Assembly: GCA_020632995.1 (NCBI GenBank)
Contig: JACKEN010000008.1
Location: forward strand, 1-64,000
DNA: 64,000 nt
Reading direction: 5' to 3'
Origin: Deltaproteobacteria bacterium
Lineage (GTDB): Bacteria; Myxococcota; Kuafuiibacteriia; Kuafuiibacteriales; Kuafuiibacteriaceae
A program made the position numbers and the translations under genes. The notes under the pieces were generated by a model that ran no database searches, was not told where the DNA came from, and saw only the letters and a list, made by a program, of their open reading frames with translations. Positions 44,985-57,430 of the stretch are shown here, in pieces (the stretch's first letter is position 1; every line of letters starts with the position of its first letter).

Positions 44985-45779
44985 GTGGGCGAGGCGGAGG
45001 CACCGAGGTGGCTCGCCGGCCCGGGCGTAGCGGGCCGACGGACCCTCGCCCTTGTCGCGGGGGTGGGGCGGAGCGCGCTCTTCCTCGGGGCCACCCTCCG
45101 CCGGATGTTCGCGCGCCCGTTCCGCGGCCGGCTCGTGCTCCAGCACATGCGCTTCATCGGGAATCGCTCGGTGGGCATCGTCCTGCTGACCAGCACCTTC
45201 ACCGGGATGGTGCTGGTGCTGCAGGGCCACAACGCGCTCTCCCGCTTCGGGAGCGAGATCTATCTCGGCCCGCTCGTCGCCCTGTCGCTGATCCGCGAGC
45301 TGGGCCCGGTGCTCGCCGCGCTGATGGTCACCGCGCGCGCCGGCTCCGCCATCGCCGCCACCATCGCGGGCATGCGGGTCACCGAGCAGATCGACGCGCT
45401 CGAGGTGATGGCGGTGGACTCGGTGCAGTACCTGGCCTCCACCCGGATGCTGGCCGCGCTCCTCGTCGTGCCCATGCTCACCGCGTTCTTCAACCTCGCG
45501 GGCATCGCGGCCGCCCACACCTTCGGGGTCTCGGTGCTGGGGATCGACGGGGGCACCTTCATGGCCAGCATCCGGGACTCGGTGGAGCTCAGCGACGTGA
45601 ACGTGGGCGTCGCGAAGTCGCTCCTGTTTGCAATCTTCATTGCGTGGGTCAGCACCGACCAGGGCTACCACGCGACCCGGGGCGCGGAGGGCATCGGCCG
45701 CGCCACCACCACCTCGGTGGTGGTGGTGAGCGTGCTCGTGCTCGCCGGGGACTACGTGATGACCGCGCTGCTCTTGTGA
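44985..45779 (+). CDS. mlaE: MlaE-type ABC lipid-transport permease
   Basis: The 264-residue inner-membrane protein (five to six helices) has the MlaE features: TFTGMVLVLQGHNAL, the RELGPVLAALMVTARAGSAI motif of the permease family, and EQIDALEVM. With MlaD, MlaF and MlaC it moves phospholipids between the outer and inner membranes. The start is GTG at 44985. It leads a compact cluster of mlaD-like, TolC-like and mlaC-like genes. No mlaF ATPase gene is present in the window. Confidence 0.9.
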   Translation: MGEAEAPRWLAGPGVAGRRTLALVAGVGRSALFLGATLRRMFARPFRGRLVLQHMRFIGNRSVGIVLLTSTFTGMVLVLQGHNALSRFGSEIYLGPLVALSLIRELGPVLAALMVTARAGSAIAATIAGMRVTEQIDALEVMAVDSVQYLASTRMLAALLVVPMLTAFFNLAGIAAAHTFGVSVLGIDGGTFMASIRDSVELSDVNVGVAKSLLFAIFIAWVSTDQGYHATRGAEGIGRATTTSVVVVSVLVLAGDYVMTALLL

Positions 45780-45789
45780 GGGGAGGGAC

Positions 45790-46236
45790 GTGATGGACGA
45801 GTACACGCGCACCGAGATCTCCGTGGGGTTCTTCGTCATCGCCGGGGTGGCCGCCATCGCGTACCTCTCCCTCTCCATCGCCGGGGTGCAGCTCTTCGCG
45901 GGCCACGGCACCACCGTCACCGGCCGCTTCGCCTCGGTGGGAGAGCTGAAGGAGGGCGCGACGGTGAAGATCGCCGGCGTGCCGGTGGGGAACGTCCGCT
46001 CCATCAAGCTGGAGCGCTACGCGGCCGAGGTGGAGCTCGGGATCGCGGATACGGTGGCCATCCCCGCCGACACCATCGCGTCCATCCGCACCGAGGGCCT
46101 CCTGGGGGAGGCCTACGTGATGCTCAGGCCGGGTGGGTCGGAGCGCAACCTGGCCAGCGGCGAGCGGCTGGGCCAGACCGAGTCGGCGGTGGACATCGTG
46201 GATCTCATCGTCAAGTACGCCCTGGAGAAGCCATGA
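45790..46236 (+). CDS. mlaD: MlaD-type MCE-domain protein
   Basis: The 148-residue protein has an N-terminal membrane helix (VGFFVIAGVAAIAYLSLSIA) and a single MCE domain (about 38-115). The segments VGELKEGATVKIAGVPVG, TIASIRTEGLLGEAYVML and LRPGG are typical of MlaD, which forms hexameric lipid-carrying rings. It starts with GTG 45790 (or ATG 45793), with a GGGAGGGAC ribosome site. The next gene begins within its stop codon (ATGA, 46233-46236), so translation is coupled. Confidence 0.9.
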   Translation: MMDEYTRTEISVGFFVIAGVAAIAYLSLSIAGVQLFAGHGTTVTGRFASVGELKEGATVKIAGVPVGNVRSIKLERYAAEVELGIADTVAIPADTIASIRTEGLLGEAYVMLRPGGSERNLASGERLGQTESAVDIVDLIVKYALEKP

Positions 46237-47610
46237 ACACCGCGGCCCTCTTGTTGTTCCTGGCCGCGGTGGGGGCGGAACCGCAGGTCATCTTGACGCG
46301 GGCCATGGTGGTCCAGCGCGCGGCGGCGGAGCATCCCATGAGTGGCGGCGACCCACGCCGAGGTGGACCGGGCCGAGGCGAGGCAGGGCCAGGTGCGGGC
46401 GGCGCGCTTCCCCGAGCTGCAGGTCTTGTTGACGGTCACCACCGCGCTCCAGGGCGAGCTGGTGGACGAGCACGGGGTCCGCTCCACCCGGAGCGCCTAC
46501 GACTTCAACCTCACCCGGGACCTCTCGGCCGCGTTCGGCGGCCAGCTCACCGTGATCCAGCCGCTGTACACCTTCGGGAAGCTCGATCTGCGGGCGGAGG
46601 CGGCCGAGCACGGCCTCTACGCGGCAAAGGCCCAGGTCGACATGACCCGGGCCGAGGTGGCGCTGGAGGCGGCGCGCCTGTACGAGCTCAACCTCTACGC
46701 GCGGTCGGTGCTCCTGTTCCTCGAGGACGTGGAGGGCATCGCGAAGAAGAGCCTCGAGGAGACCGAGGCGCTCCTGGCCGCGGGCGCGGCGGAGGTCACT
46801 CCGCAAGACAAGCTGCGGCTGGAGGCCGCGCTCGGCCTCACCGCGGTGGGGCGCCACCGGGCCGAGGCGGGCATCGCGCAGACCAGCGCCGGGCTCCGGG
46901 CCTACCTGGGCCTGCCCACGGATCAGCCGGTGGCCCTCGCCGATGGCTTCCTGGAGGCGCTCCCGGCGGCCCCCGGCTCGCTCGAGGACCTGATCGGCAT
47001 GGCGTTGGAGCGGCGCCCGGAGCTGATGGCGCTCCGGCATGGCATCGAGGCGCGGGAGAAGCTGGCCGAGGCCCAGGAGGCCGACTACTTCCCCGACCTG
47101 TTCGCGGTGGGGTTCGTGTCCGGCGCCTACACCCCGGGGCGGGACTTCGTGACCTCGCGCTACGTGCTCGACCCGCTCGGGCACTTCCTCCCCGGGCTCG
47201 GGGTGGGCGCGCGGTGGACCCTCCAGTGGGACGGGGCGGGCCAGCGGGCCAAGGAGGCGCGGGCCGATGTCACCGCGCTCGAGCAGCTCTTCGTCTGGGC
47301 GCAGGCTGGCCTGCCGGCCGAGGTCGAGCGCGCCTACCGCGACCTGGTGCGCTTTCGGGCCGACCTCGCGAAGCTGGCGGTGTCGCTCCCGCAGGCCAAG
47401 CAGTGGATGGTGCGGGCCTCGGCCGACTACAGCGCCGGCCTCGGGCCCTCGTCGGAGATCTCGGACGCGGTGCAGGCCTACGTGGCGCTGCGGGTGGCGG
47501 AGCTCGACGCCGCGTACGGCGTGAACGTGGCCCTGGCGGAGCTCGCTCGGGCCACCGGGACCCTGGGGACGGGCGACCTCGGGCTGTACCCGGGAGGAGG
47601 TGCGCGATGA
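46233..47610 (+). CDS. TolC/OEP-family outer-membrane channel protein (one frameshift)
   Basis: After an N-terminal signal peptide (MNTAALLLFLAAVGAEP) and ILTRAMVVQRAAAEHP, the frame shifts near 46345, apparently by an extra G. It then continues for about 420 residues with the coiled-coil repeats of outer-membrane efflux proteins: AATHAEVDRAEARQGQVRA, AEVALEAARLYELNLYA and LIGMALERRPELMALRHGIE. Such proteins form trimeric channels through the outer membrane and periplasm. Placement between mlaD and mlaC-like genes, with overlaps on both sides, suggests a route for lipid export or uptake. The frameshift is probably a sequence error. Confidence 0.75.
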
Positions 47611-48197
47611 GCGTCGTGATCGTGTTGGGGCTCGCCCTCGCGGCCGCCCCGCAGGTGGACGCGGACGCGGCGACGAGCATGGTGCGGGCCTCGGTCGCCA
47701 GCGCGCTCGAGGTGCTGGAGGACCCGGCGCTCCAGGGGCAAGAGAACCTGCAGAAGCGCTACGCGCGGCTCCGAGCGGTCTCCGACCGCGCCTTCGACTG
47801 GCCGGCGATGGCCCAGCGCAGCCTCGGCGCCCACTGGCGGGACCTGGACGAGGCGCAGCGAAAGCGCTTCGTCGCCACCTTCGTGGAGCTCCTCGCCGAC
47901 CACTACCTCCGGCAGATCGACCGCTTCAGCGGCAAGGAGCGGGTGGAGTACGTGGGCACCGAGCCCAACCCCGAGGGGGTCGAGGTGAAGATGAAGATCG
48001 TCACCGCGAGCCGGGAGGAGGTGCCGATCCACTTCTACGTGGGCCCGTCCCAGCGGGTGTACGACGTGTCGATCGAGGGGGTCAGCATCGCCAACCACTA
48101 CCGGGGGAGCTTCGATCGGATCCTGGTGAACTCCGACTTCGAGGGCCTGATGAAGCGCCTCGAGCAGACCCTGGCCAGCCGCGCCGCGGCGCTGTGA
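47607..48197 (+). CDS. mlaC: MlaC-like periplasmic phospholipid-binding protein
   Basis: The 196-residue protein has a signal peptide (MSVVIVLGLALAAAPQVDA) and the MlaC/Ttg2D fold. LRAVSDRAFDWPAMAQRSLG, then AQRKRFVATFVELLADHYL, and the later strands YDVSIEGVSIANHYRGSF, make up the lipid-binding pocket. ATG 47607 overlaps the stop of the TolC-like gene (ATGA) and a GGAGGAGG ribosome site lies just upstream. It ferries lipid across the periplasm between the outer-membrane lipoprotein side and the MlaE/D complex. Confidence 0.88.
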   Translation: MSVVIVLGLALAAAPQVDADAATSMVRASVASALEVLEDPALQGQENLQKRYARLRAVSDRAFDWPAMAQRSLGAHWRDLDEAQRKRFVATFVELLADHYLRQIDRFSGKERVEYVGTEPNPEGVEVKMKIVTASREEVPIHFYVGPSQRVYDVSIEGVSIANHYRGSFDRILVNSDFEGLMKRLEQTLASRAAAL

Positions 48198-48200
48198 ACG

Positions 48201-48601
48201 TCAGTGGATGTTGATGTCGTAGCTGGGCTCTTCGTCGGACAACAGCGGCACCTCGCCGTCGAAGAACCCGAAGTCACGCACGAGGCTGGCGATGGTGCGG
48301 AGGTGATCCTCCTGGGTCGCCACGACCTTGAAGCCGGTGAGGTGCAGGTCGGGTTCGCGTCGGGCCGGCTCCACTGGCTGCGCGCGGTGAACTCGAGCGG
48401 CGTGCCCGGCAGGTCCTGGCTCACCGGGAGCTCGAGGGATAGGTCGAAGGTCTGCCCGACCTCGATCTCATCGGAGCTGATGGTGGCCAGCCCCTCCTTC
48501 GAGACGTCGGCCAGGGCGCCGATCTGCTTGCCCGTCTTCCGGTCGAACACCTTGAGGTGGAAGATCAACTGCCGCCGCTTGTCGACTCGCCGCTCTTGCA
48601 T
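48201..48601 (-). CDS. PilZ-type protein (one frameshift)
   Basis: ATG 48601 has a perfect GGAGG, 8 bases upstream. The N-terminal part (MQERRVDKRRQLIFHLKVFD, KTGKQIGALADVSKEGLATI) has the R-x3-R and D/N-x-S-x-x-G type elements of PilZ domains that bind cyclic di-GMP. Near 48363 the frame shifts; restoring one base lets it continue as LHLTGFKVVATQEDHLRTIA, and end with YDINIH at 48201. The predicted product is about 130 residues, cytoplasmic, and probably controls motility or envelope synthesis. Confidence 0.65.
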
Positions 48602-48767
48602 GCTTGTTGCCTCCTGGGTCGAACGCCGCCTCGCCGACGGGCGCTTCGCAGGAGCTGTTCGATCGGCGGTACGGGGCCCGGCTTTAGGGCTTTGCGCTCG
48701 GGTCGCTCAGCCTGACACGGAGAAGTAGGAGGCTGCGTACCGTGTGCGCATGGGCTAGGCTGCCGCG

Positions 48768-49077
48768 ATGGAGCGCACCGAGCTGCAGGCCCGCCTCGAG
48801 GCGGAGGTGATGGAGGTGGAGTGGGACGCCCTGGTGCCCCACCACGCGCGGGGTGCGCTGGTCCACGTGGCCCCCGAGCTGCCGCTGGTGAAGGTGGCGA
48901 TGGCGGTGAGCCTGGACTTCGCCGACGACGTGCAGGGCTGGATGGCCACGGGGGCGGTGATGAAGGTCACGGAGGAGATGGTCGAGGGCTGGTCCGAAGG
49001 CCCGCTTCCGGTTCCTGATCGTGCAGCCCTTCGTGCTGATCCAGCCGATGCGCGAGGGCCGCCAGGCGCTCGATTGA
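48768..49077 (+). CDS. DUF2288-family protein (one frameshift)
   Basis: A protein of about 100 residues with the DUF2288 signature: ALVHVAPELPLVKVAMAVSL, GWMATGAVMKVT and, after a frameshift near 49005, FRFLIVQPFVLIQPMREGRQ. The last phrase is the family hallmark. Function of the family is unknown. ATG 48768 starts a plausible short reading frame after a 166-base intergenic gap that also holds the promoter of the PilZ gene. The frameshift is likely a sequence error. Confidence 0.65.
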
Positions 49078-49107
49078 CAGGTCCTCACTGGCGCCTATCT
49101 CGCCTCG

Positions 49108-50156
49108 ATGGATACCCCTGGAGGCTCGTAGCGGTCCTGATCGCGCTGACCGCCTGCGCTGAGCAGGACCGCCCAGGCGGGGCCTGGCGTCCGGGCGACG
49201 GTGGCGTTGGCGCGGACGCGGGTGACGCCGACCGCCGTCGGCTCGGATGCGGGCGATGCAGGGGCGCAAATGGCGGGGTTGCGCGGCCGGGCAGGGCTCC
49301 AACGCGCTGCCGATCGACTGCCTGAGCCTGGAGCGGTCGTGGGGTGGTCGCGGGCGACGACCTGGTGGCCTCGAGCTCCGCGCGACGGACACCCCTCCGG
49401 CCTGCGCGCCCCAGTGCGTTGCAAGACGGGCTGCTGTGCCGCGGTGGTCCTCGAGGGTGAGGACGCGCCGGGCCTGTTCCGACAGTCCGGAGCGGTAACG
49501 GGCACGCCGTGCAGAGCGACGGACGCACTATCGAGTGGAGCAGTTCCTGATCAACCCGTACGCGCCTGCCGCCGGCGTGTTCGCGGTGAAGGCGCTGCGC
49601 TTGGACGACGTGGATGGCAGCCGCATCGAGCTGTCGGTGGATCCGGAGGATCCGAGCCACTACCAGATCGTCTCCGAGGTCTACCAAGGTGGTGAGCCGA
49701 TCCTGACCAACATCGGGGTGTTTCTCGGTCGAGGTCCTCCAGCCCAACGTGACCGATCTGACCCCGGTGGAGGTCCTCGATCTTCGACTGGAGCGTCGCA
49801 GCCATGCGCGCCCGGCGACGACCTCGTGATCATCGCGCCCTCACCGACGACGTCTCCCGGGTGAAGGAGAGGTGCTGCGCCTCAGTGGGGCTCTCGACGT
49901 GAACACGCAGGTCGTGTTCGCGAACAGCGACTCCGTGAACGGGCAGGTGGTGCACGAGAGCGGCCAGCGCTATCGGCTCGAGAGCTTCCCCATCCGTGAG
50001 TCCGCGCCGGCCGGGACGTACCAGATCACCGCGCTGGGGATCGGCGACGAGGCGGGCAACCGTCGACGCCTTCAGGCCGGCGCCGAGACGTACCTCTACG
50101 AAGACGGCACCGACACCGGGATCCCGGTGCTCGAGTTCGAGATCACCGTACCCTGA
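49108..50156 (+). pseudogene. Lipoprotein gene broken by many frameshifts
   Basis: A lipobox peptide (LVAVLIALTACAEQDRPG) with a Gly/Asp/Ala linker is readable in one frame. Later parts appear in other frames: QFLINPYAPAAGVFAVKALR from 49540, then QPNVTDLTPVEVLDLRLERR, and the end GTYQITALGIGDEAGNRRRL to VLEFEITVP at 50156. At least five frame changes separate them. The original product would have been a lipoprotein of about 340 residues with beta-rich domains. Given the indel density it could be a real decayed gene or badly sequenced DNA. Start position is a guess. Confidence 0.55.
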
Positions 50157-50160
50157 GCGC

Positions 50161-50925
50161 TCAGCCGAGCGCCTCGGGCTGCTCGCACAGCGTCTGGAGG
50201 GCCGCGAGGGCGCCCTCGAAGCCGAGCTCCGAGGTCTGGATCCGCGCGTCGGCCTGCGCGTAGAGGGGGGCCCGGGCGGCGAGGAGGGCGCGCAGCTCGA
50301 CCATGGCGGAGGGGCGGTTCTCCATCGGGCGCAAGTCACCTTGCTCCATCACCCGCTGGTAGTGATCCTCGGGCTGCGCCTCCAGCCACACGGTGTGGCA
50401 GCGCATGCGGAGCAGGCCCCAGCTCTGGGGGTCGGTCACGATGCCGCCCCCGGTGGCCAGGATCGGGCCCTTCGACCCGCCTCGGCCGGCCTCGTCGAGG
50501 ATGGAGACCAGGGTGCGGCGCTCCAGGCGTCGGTAGTAGTCCTCGCCGTGGATCTCGAAGATCTGGGAGAGGGGCAACCCGGCCTCGGCCTCCACCCGCT
50601 CGTCGAGCTCGACGAAGGGGCGCCCGAGGAGCCGGGCCGCGGCGCGGCCGAGGGAGCTCTTGCCCGCCCCCCGCAGCCCGACCAGGGCCAGGGCCTGCCG
50701 CGGCGCGGCCTGGCTGTCGAGCGGGGCCACCAGGGCGCTCACCGGCACCCTCAGGGCCCGCCCGACCTCCACCAGCCGGGCGATGCTGATGTTGCCCTTG
50801 CCGTGCTCGAGGTCGGACAGGAAGCGGGGCGAGAGGCCGGAGCGCTCCGCGAGGTCTCGGATGGTGAGGCCCTCGGCGTGACGGGCCCGGCGGACCGCGT
50901 CGCCCAGGGGCTGGAGGTGCTCCAT
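50161..50925 (-). CDS. boxR: BoxR/BzdR-type regulator of benzoyl-CoA degradation
   Basis: A 254-residue fusion of an N-terminal XRE helix-turn-helix (about 7-62: RDLAERSGLSPRFLSDLEHG, KGNISIARL) and a C-terminal shikimate-kinase-like domain (Walker A GLRGAGKSSLG near 81; LATGGGIVTDPQSWGLLR). This fusion is the hallmark of BoxR/BzdR, which represses box/bzd genes and is released by benzoyl-CoA. The gene is divergent from boxC over 88 bases that contain a palindrome. ATG 50925 is preferred; the frame opens further upstream but through that operator. No ribosome site precedes it. Confidence 0.9.
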   Translation of the reverse strand: MEHLQPLGDAVRRARHAEGLTIRDLAERSGLSPRFLSDLEHGKGNISIARLVEVGRALRVPVSALVAPLDSQAAPRQALALVGLRGAGKSSLGRAAARLLGRPFVELDERVEAEAGLPLSQIFEIHGEDYYRRLERRTLVSILDEAGRGGSKGPILATGGGIVTDPQSWGLLRMRCHTVWLEAQPEDHYQRVMEQGDLRPMENRPSAMVELRALLAARAPLYAQADARIQTSELGFEGALAALQTLCEQPEALG

Positions 50926-50934
50926 GATGCACTG

Positions 50935-50983
50935 CACTATATTTCCATGCCCTCCGCTAATGCAAGCGATATATTGCTTGCAT
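50935..50983. promoter_or_regulatory. BoxR-type operator/promoter between boxR and boxC
   Basis: A perfect inverted repeat ATGCAAGC-N8-GCTTGCAT lies at 50960-50983, and TGCACTGCA with more TGCA words lies nearer boxR. TGCA-based palindromes are the reported type of site for BzdR/BoxR proteins. TATATT (50970-50975), a -10-like element for boxC, sits inside the palindrome. On the other strand TATAGT (50935-50940) lies only 9 bases before the boxR start, so boxR mRNA may be leaderless. Repressor bound here would block both promoters. Confidence 0.7.
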
Positions 50984-51013
50984 GCCCTGAGGCGAGTCTC
51001 TAAGGTCCCGCGC

Positions 51014-52682
<1,669 letters not shown>

Positions 52683-52748
52683 TCCAGGCGCGCAAGTAGG
52701 CTTTCAGAACCTGGCAAGAGGGGGGCCGTCAGGCCCAGAGGAGACGAG

Positions 52749-54161
<1,413 letters not shown>

Positions 54162-54201
54162 CACGGGGTCCGGGCCGGTCACGCCGGCCCACCCCACCTC
54201 C

Positions 54202-55077
54202 ATGGACTACATCCCGCCCCTCTTCCGCCCGCCCAGCGAGGCCCACTCGCTCCTCCTCCAGGTCACCGTGGGGTGCAGCCACAACCGCTGCACCTACTGC
54301 GACATGTACCGGACCAAGCAGTTCCGGCCGAAGCCCTGGGCCACCATCGAGGCCGACCTGCAGGAGGCGGCCGAGCAGGGCCCCTTGCACCGCCGCGCCT
54401 TCCTGATGGACGGCGACGCCCTGATCCTGGCCACCGACAAGCTCCTCAGGATCTTGCAAGGCATCCGGCAGTACACCCCGTGGATCGAGCGGGTCGGCGT
54501 CTACGGCGACACCCGGAGCGTGACCAAGAAGAGCGTGGAGGAGCTCCGGGCGCTGCAGGAGGCGGGTCTCGGCATCGTGTACCACGGCATGGAGTCGGGC
54601 GATGACGAGGTCCTCCGCCGCATCGACAAGGGCGGCGACGCCGCGGGCTGCATCGAGACCGCCCGGCGCCTGCGGGAGGCCGGCCTCACCCACTCGGTGA
54701 TGGTGCTCCTGGGCGTGGGCGGGCGCGAGCTCAGCGAGCAGCACGCCGAGAACACCGCGAAGGTCCTCACCGCCATGGACCCGCCCTACGTCGGCGCCCT
54801 CACCACCACCGTGGTCCCGGGCACCCCGCTCGCCGACACCGAGGCCGCGGGCGCGTTCATACTTCCGGGCAAGTTCCAGATGCTCCAGGAGCTCCGCACC
54901 ATCGTGGCCGGCAGCGACTTCAGCGCGTGCCGCTTCTCGGCCAACCACGCGAGCAACTACCTGCCGCTCCGGGCCGACCTGCCCCAAGACAAGGCCGCGG
55001 TGGTGGCGACGCTGGACCGGGTGATCGAGAGCCGGGACGAGCGGTGGTTGAAGCCGGAGGGGTTGCGGGGGCTGTAG
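54202..55077 (+). CDS. Radical SAM protein with CX4CX2C cluster motif
   Basis: The 291-residue protein begins almost directly with the [4Fe-4S] motif CSHNRCTYC (Cys 25, 30, 33), a CX4CX2C spacing seen in a subgroup of Elp3/MiaB/NifB-like radical SAM proteins whose members also begin GCS.N.CT.C. A following GVYGDTRSVTKKSVEELR and the usual barrel strands (IVYHGMESGDDEVL, MVLLGVGG) support the fold. The reaction is unknown. It follows boxB after 40 bases with no clear terminator, so cotranscription is possible, but nothing else links it to benzoate degradation. Confidence 0.82.
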   Translation: MDYIPPLFRPPSEAHSLLLQVTVGCSHNRCTYCDMYRTKQFRPKPWATIEADLQEAAEQGPLHRRAFLMDGDALILATDKLLRILQGIRQYTPWIERVGVYGDTRSVTKKSVEELRALQEAGLGIVYHGMESGDDEVLRRIDKGGDAAGCIETARRLREAGLTHSVMVLLGVGGRELSEQHAENTAKVLTAMDPPYVGALTTTVVPGTPLADTEAAGAFILPGKFQMLQELRTIVAGSDFSACRFSANHASNYLPLRADLPQDKAAVVATLDRVIESRDERWLKPEGLRGL

Positions 55078-55082
55078 GCGGC

Positions 55083-57071
55083 TCAGGGGTAGGCGTCCAC
55101 CTCGGCTGCGTGGCGCGAGACCGACAGCCCAAGGTCGTCCTCGCCCGGGGGGCGGGTGTCGAACCACAGGACATGCAAGTCGACCTGCCCCGACAACATC
55201 TCTTGCAGACGCGCCGGCGCGCTCCAGCGTGACGTGTCGTCATCACCAGCCACCCCCACCTGCACGTAGCCCTTCGGCTCGTCGCCCGCGCGGAGCTCGG
55301 CGAACACCCAGGCGGGCGTACCCGGGGGGCGGGCGAGGACGACCTCGTCCCCGTCGATGCTCAGGCTCACCGCGTCGGCCTGCTCGCCATCTCGGCGCGG
55401 GAGTTGCTCAGGCCCCCGGGCCCAGAGGAAGCGGGCGAGCTGGCTGTGGAAGAGCCCGTCGTCCAGGTCGACGCGCTCGCCCACGAGCTTGGCGAGGCGC
55501 ATCCGCCAGCCGTCCACCGCCTTGGTGCGCTCGCGGCGGGCGAGGCGGAGGGCCTCCCGCTCCAGATCTGCGGCCTCGTCGGGGTGGCCCAGGCGGTGCT
55601 CGGTGGTGGCGAGGGTGTCCATCACGCCGGAGGAGGGCGCCCTCGAGACGGTGGCGGCGGCCCGGTCGCGCGCCTTCTGCAGGGTGGCCTGCGAGGTCTC
55701 CTCGGGGTCGACCGCGATCAGCCAGGCGTACATGTTCTGCGCCATGACGTCGTCGCCCTGCTCCAGCATGTGCAGGAAGGCCTGCTTCGACTCCGCGGTG
55801 GGGGTGGACATCGCGCGCCCCCCCTCGATGCCGGCGACCATGAACACGAGGGAGAGGACGGCGGACGCGCCGAGGATCCCGAGGGCGGGGCGGGCCCACG
55901 GGTCGAAGTGGGGCACGCTCGGGTACGACAGGTACATGAGGAGCGCGCCCGCGAAGAAGCCGCCGGCGTGGGCGGAGACGTCGATGATGGGGATCAGGAG
56001 GGGCAGGGCGGCGTTGGCGCCCAGGATGATGATCCACCAGCGTCGGCTCTGCCGGATGCCGGCGGGGAGCTGGGGCCCGAAGCGCCAGCTGAGCACCGCG
56101 AAGGCGCCCAGGAGGCCGAAGATCGCGGTGCTCGCGCCCACCGAGAAGAGGGCGTGGGAGAACAGGTCGGAGGCGAGGGCGCCGGCGAGGGCGCTGCCCA
56201 GGTAGACGAGGATGAAGCGCGGGGTGCCGATCAGGCGCTCCATCAAGGAGCCGAGGGAGAGGAGGGCGAGGCCGTTGAACACGACGTGCACGGTGCCGCC
56301 GTGGAGGAAGTTGGCCACGAAGAGGCGCCACCACTCGCCGTCCGCGAGCAGGGTGGCGGAGTTGGCGCCCAGGTGGACCATCACCATGGCCTGGGTCTCC
56401 TCGGGTCCGTGGAACGCGCCGGCCAGGTACTGCAGGCCGAACATGACCCCGATGAGGGCGAGGAACGCGTGGGTGGCGCGCGGGCGCTGACCTGCGATGC
56501 GCCGGAGCACCTCGCGCTTACGCTCCATGTCGAGGAGGCGCTCCCCGCCGTCGGGGCCGCGGGCGATGTGCGCGACCAGGAAGCGGGCGAGGGTCACCGC
56601 CTCCTCCGGCTGCACCAGCGCGCCGAGCGGGAACACGAACGGCCCCGGCCCCCGCCGGGTGCTGATGATGAGGCGGCCGGCCGGCTGGCCGGGGCCGAGG
56701 ATCTCGACGTCGTCCACGTCCGCCAGCGCGACCTGGTAGAGGCGGGTGTGACGCGCGTCGAGGGGGAGGGTGAGGAGCCGGCCGTCGAAGGTGATCGGCG
56801 GGAGCTCGGCCGGCACCCGGAGGCCGCGGCCCAGGTAGAGGGCGGAGAGCAGGCCGAAGCCGGCGCCGATCGCCAGCCAGGCCGCGAAGGGGACCTCGGG
56901 GAACGCGCCGGTGGTGTGGATGTGCGCGCCGAGGCTGACCCCGAAGAGGATCGTGAGCAGCAGGCCCACCCACATGAATACGGGCTTCAGGGCGGGGACC
57001 GGGGGGCGCAGGCGGACCACCAGGGGGTGGGTCAGCAGCGGTATGGGGGCGGGATCGGGCGAGTCGGTCAT
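55083..57071 (-). CDS. Rhomboid-family intramembrane serine protease with TPR-like tail
   Basis: A 662-residue protein. The rhomboid core (about 225-385) has WWRLFVANFLHGGTVHVVFN in the early helices, the catalytic Ser in GASTAIFG near 315 and the catalytic His in DVSAHAGGFFAGAL near 365. Two extra helices lie near the N-terminus, with a PH-like soluble stretch between. The C-terminal 230 residues are soluble and helical (DDVMAQNMYAWLIAVDPEET, TEHRLGHPDEAADLEREALR), TPR-like. ATG 57071 is chosen because GGAAGGGA lies 5 bases before it; GTG 57095 is a poorer start. It cleaves membrane proteins; the substrate is unknown. Confidence 0.85.
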   Translation of the reverse strand: MTDSPDPAPIPLLTHPLVVRLRPPVPALKPVFMWVGLLLTILFGVSLGAHIHTTGAFPEVPFAAWLAIGAGFGLLSALYLGRGLRVPAELPPITFDGRLLTLPLDARHTRLYQVALADVDDVEILGPGQPAGRLIISTRRGPGPFVFPLGALVQPEEAVTLARFLVAHIARGPDGGERLLDMERKREVLRRIAGQRPRATHAFLALIGVMFGLQYLAGAFHGPEETQAMVMVHLGANSATLLADGEWWRLFVANFLHGGTVHVVFNGLALLSLGSLMERLIGTPRFILVYLGSALAGALASDLFSHALFSVGASTAIFGLLGAFAVLSWRFGPQLPAGIRQSRRWWIIILGANAALPLLIPIIDVSAHAGGFFAGALLMYLSYPSVPHFDPWARPALGILGASAVLSLVFMVAGIEGGRAMSTPTAESKQAFLHMLEQGDDVMAQNMYAWLIAVDPEETSQATLQKARDRAAATVSRAPSSGVMDTLATTEHRLGHPDEAADLEREALRLARRERTKAVDGWRMRLAKLVGERVDLDDGLFHSQLARFLWARGPEQLPRRDGEQADAVSLSIDGDEVVLARPPGTPAWVFAELRAGDEPKGYVQVGVAGDDDTSRWSAPARLQEMLSGQVDLHVLWFDTRPPGEDDLGLSVSRHAAEVDAYP

Positions 57072-57114
57072 GCGATCCCTTCCGGGTCCGGTCACGCCCC
57101 CGGACTCGGTCGGG

Positions 57115-57366
57115 TCACCCGGGGCGGTGCTCCAGCGCGTCCATGATCAGGGCGATCTGGGCCTTCTGCTTCCAGACCCGGATGGCGTACAACGCCGAGC
57201 CCAGGAGCGCCAGCCCCAGCCCGAGGGCCAGGTAAGGCATCACCTCGGGGAGCTGCCGACCGAGGGTGACCTCGAACACGAAGAACAGCACCAGCGCCCA
57301 GCCGATGCGCAGCCGCTGGCAGGGCCAGGCCTCGTCTACGCTCTTCAGCACCTCGCGTGTGTCCAT
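57115..57366 (-). CDS. Small two-helix membrane protein upstream of the rhomboid gene
   Basis: An 83-residue protein with two hydrophobic helices (WALVLFFVFEVTLG and LALGLGLALLGSALYAI) separated by a short Pro-rich turn and ending in a charged tail. It precedes the rhomboid gene on the same strand by 43 bases, so it may be an accessory factor or substrate. A GGAGGGGGG stretch gives a ribosome site. No family recognised. Confidence 0.6.
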   Translation of the reverse strand: MDTREVLKSVDEAWPCQRLRIGWALVLFFVFEVTLGRQLPEVMPYLALGLGLALLGSALYAIRVWKQKAQIALIMDALEHRPG

Positions 57367-57430
57367 GGTCCCCCCCTCCCTTCATAGGTCTCTATTCGGA
57401 CAACTTTCGGGGTGGTTGACCTGTTCCCCC

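Noticed and set aside
54202..55077. Role of the radical SAM protein in benzoate breakdown
   Set aside because: It lies after boxB, but known box pathways contain no such enzyme and the spacing is neutral.
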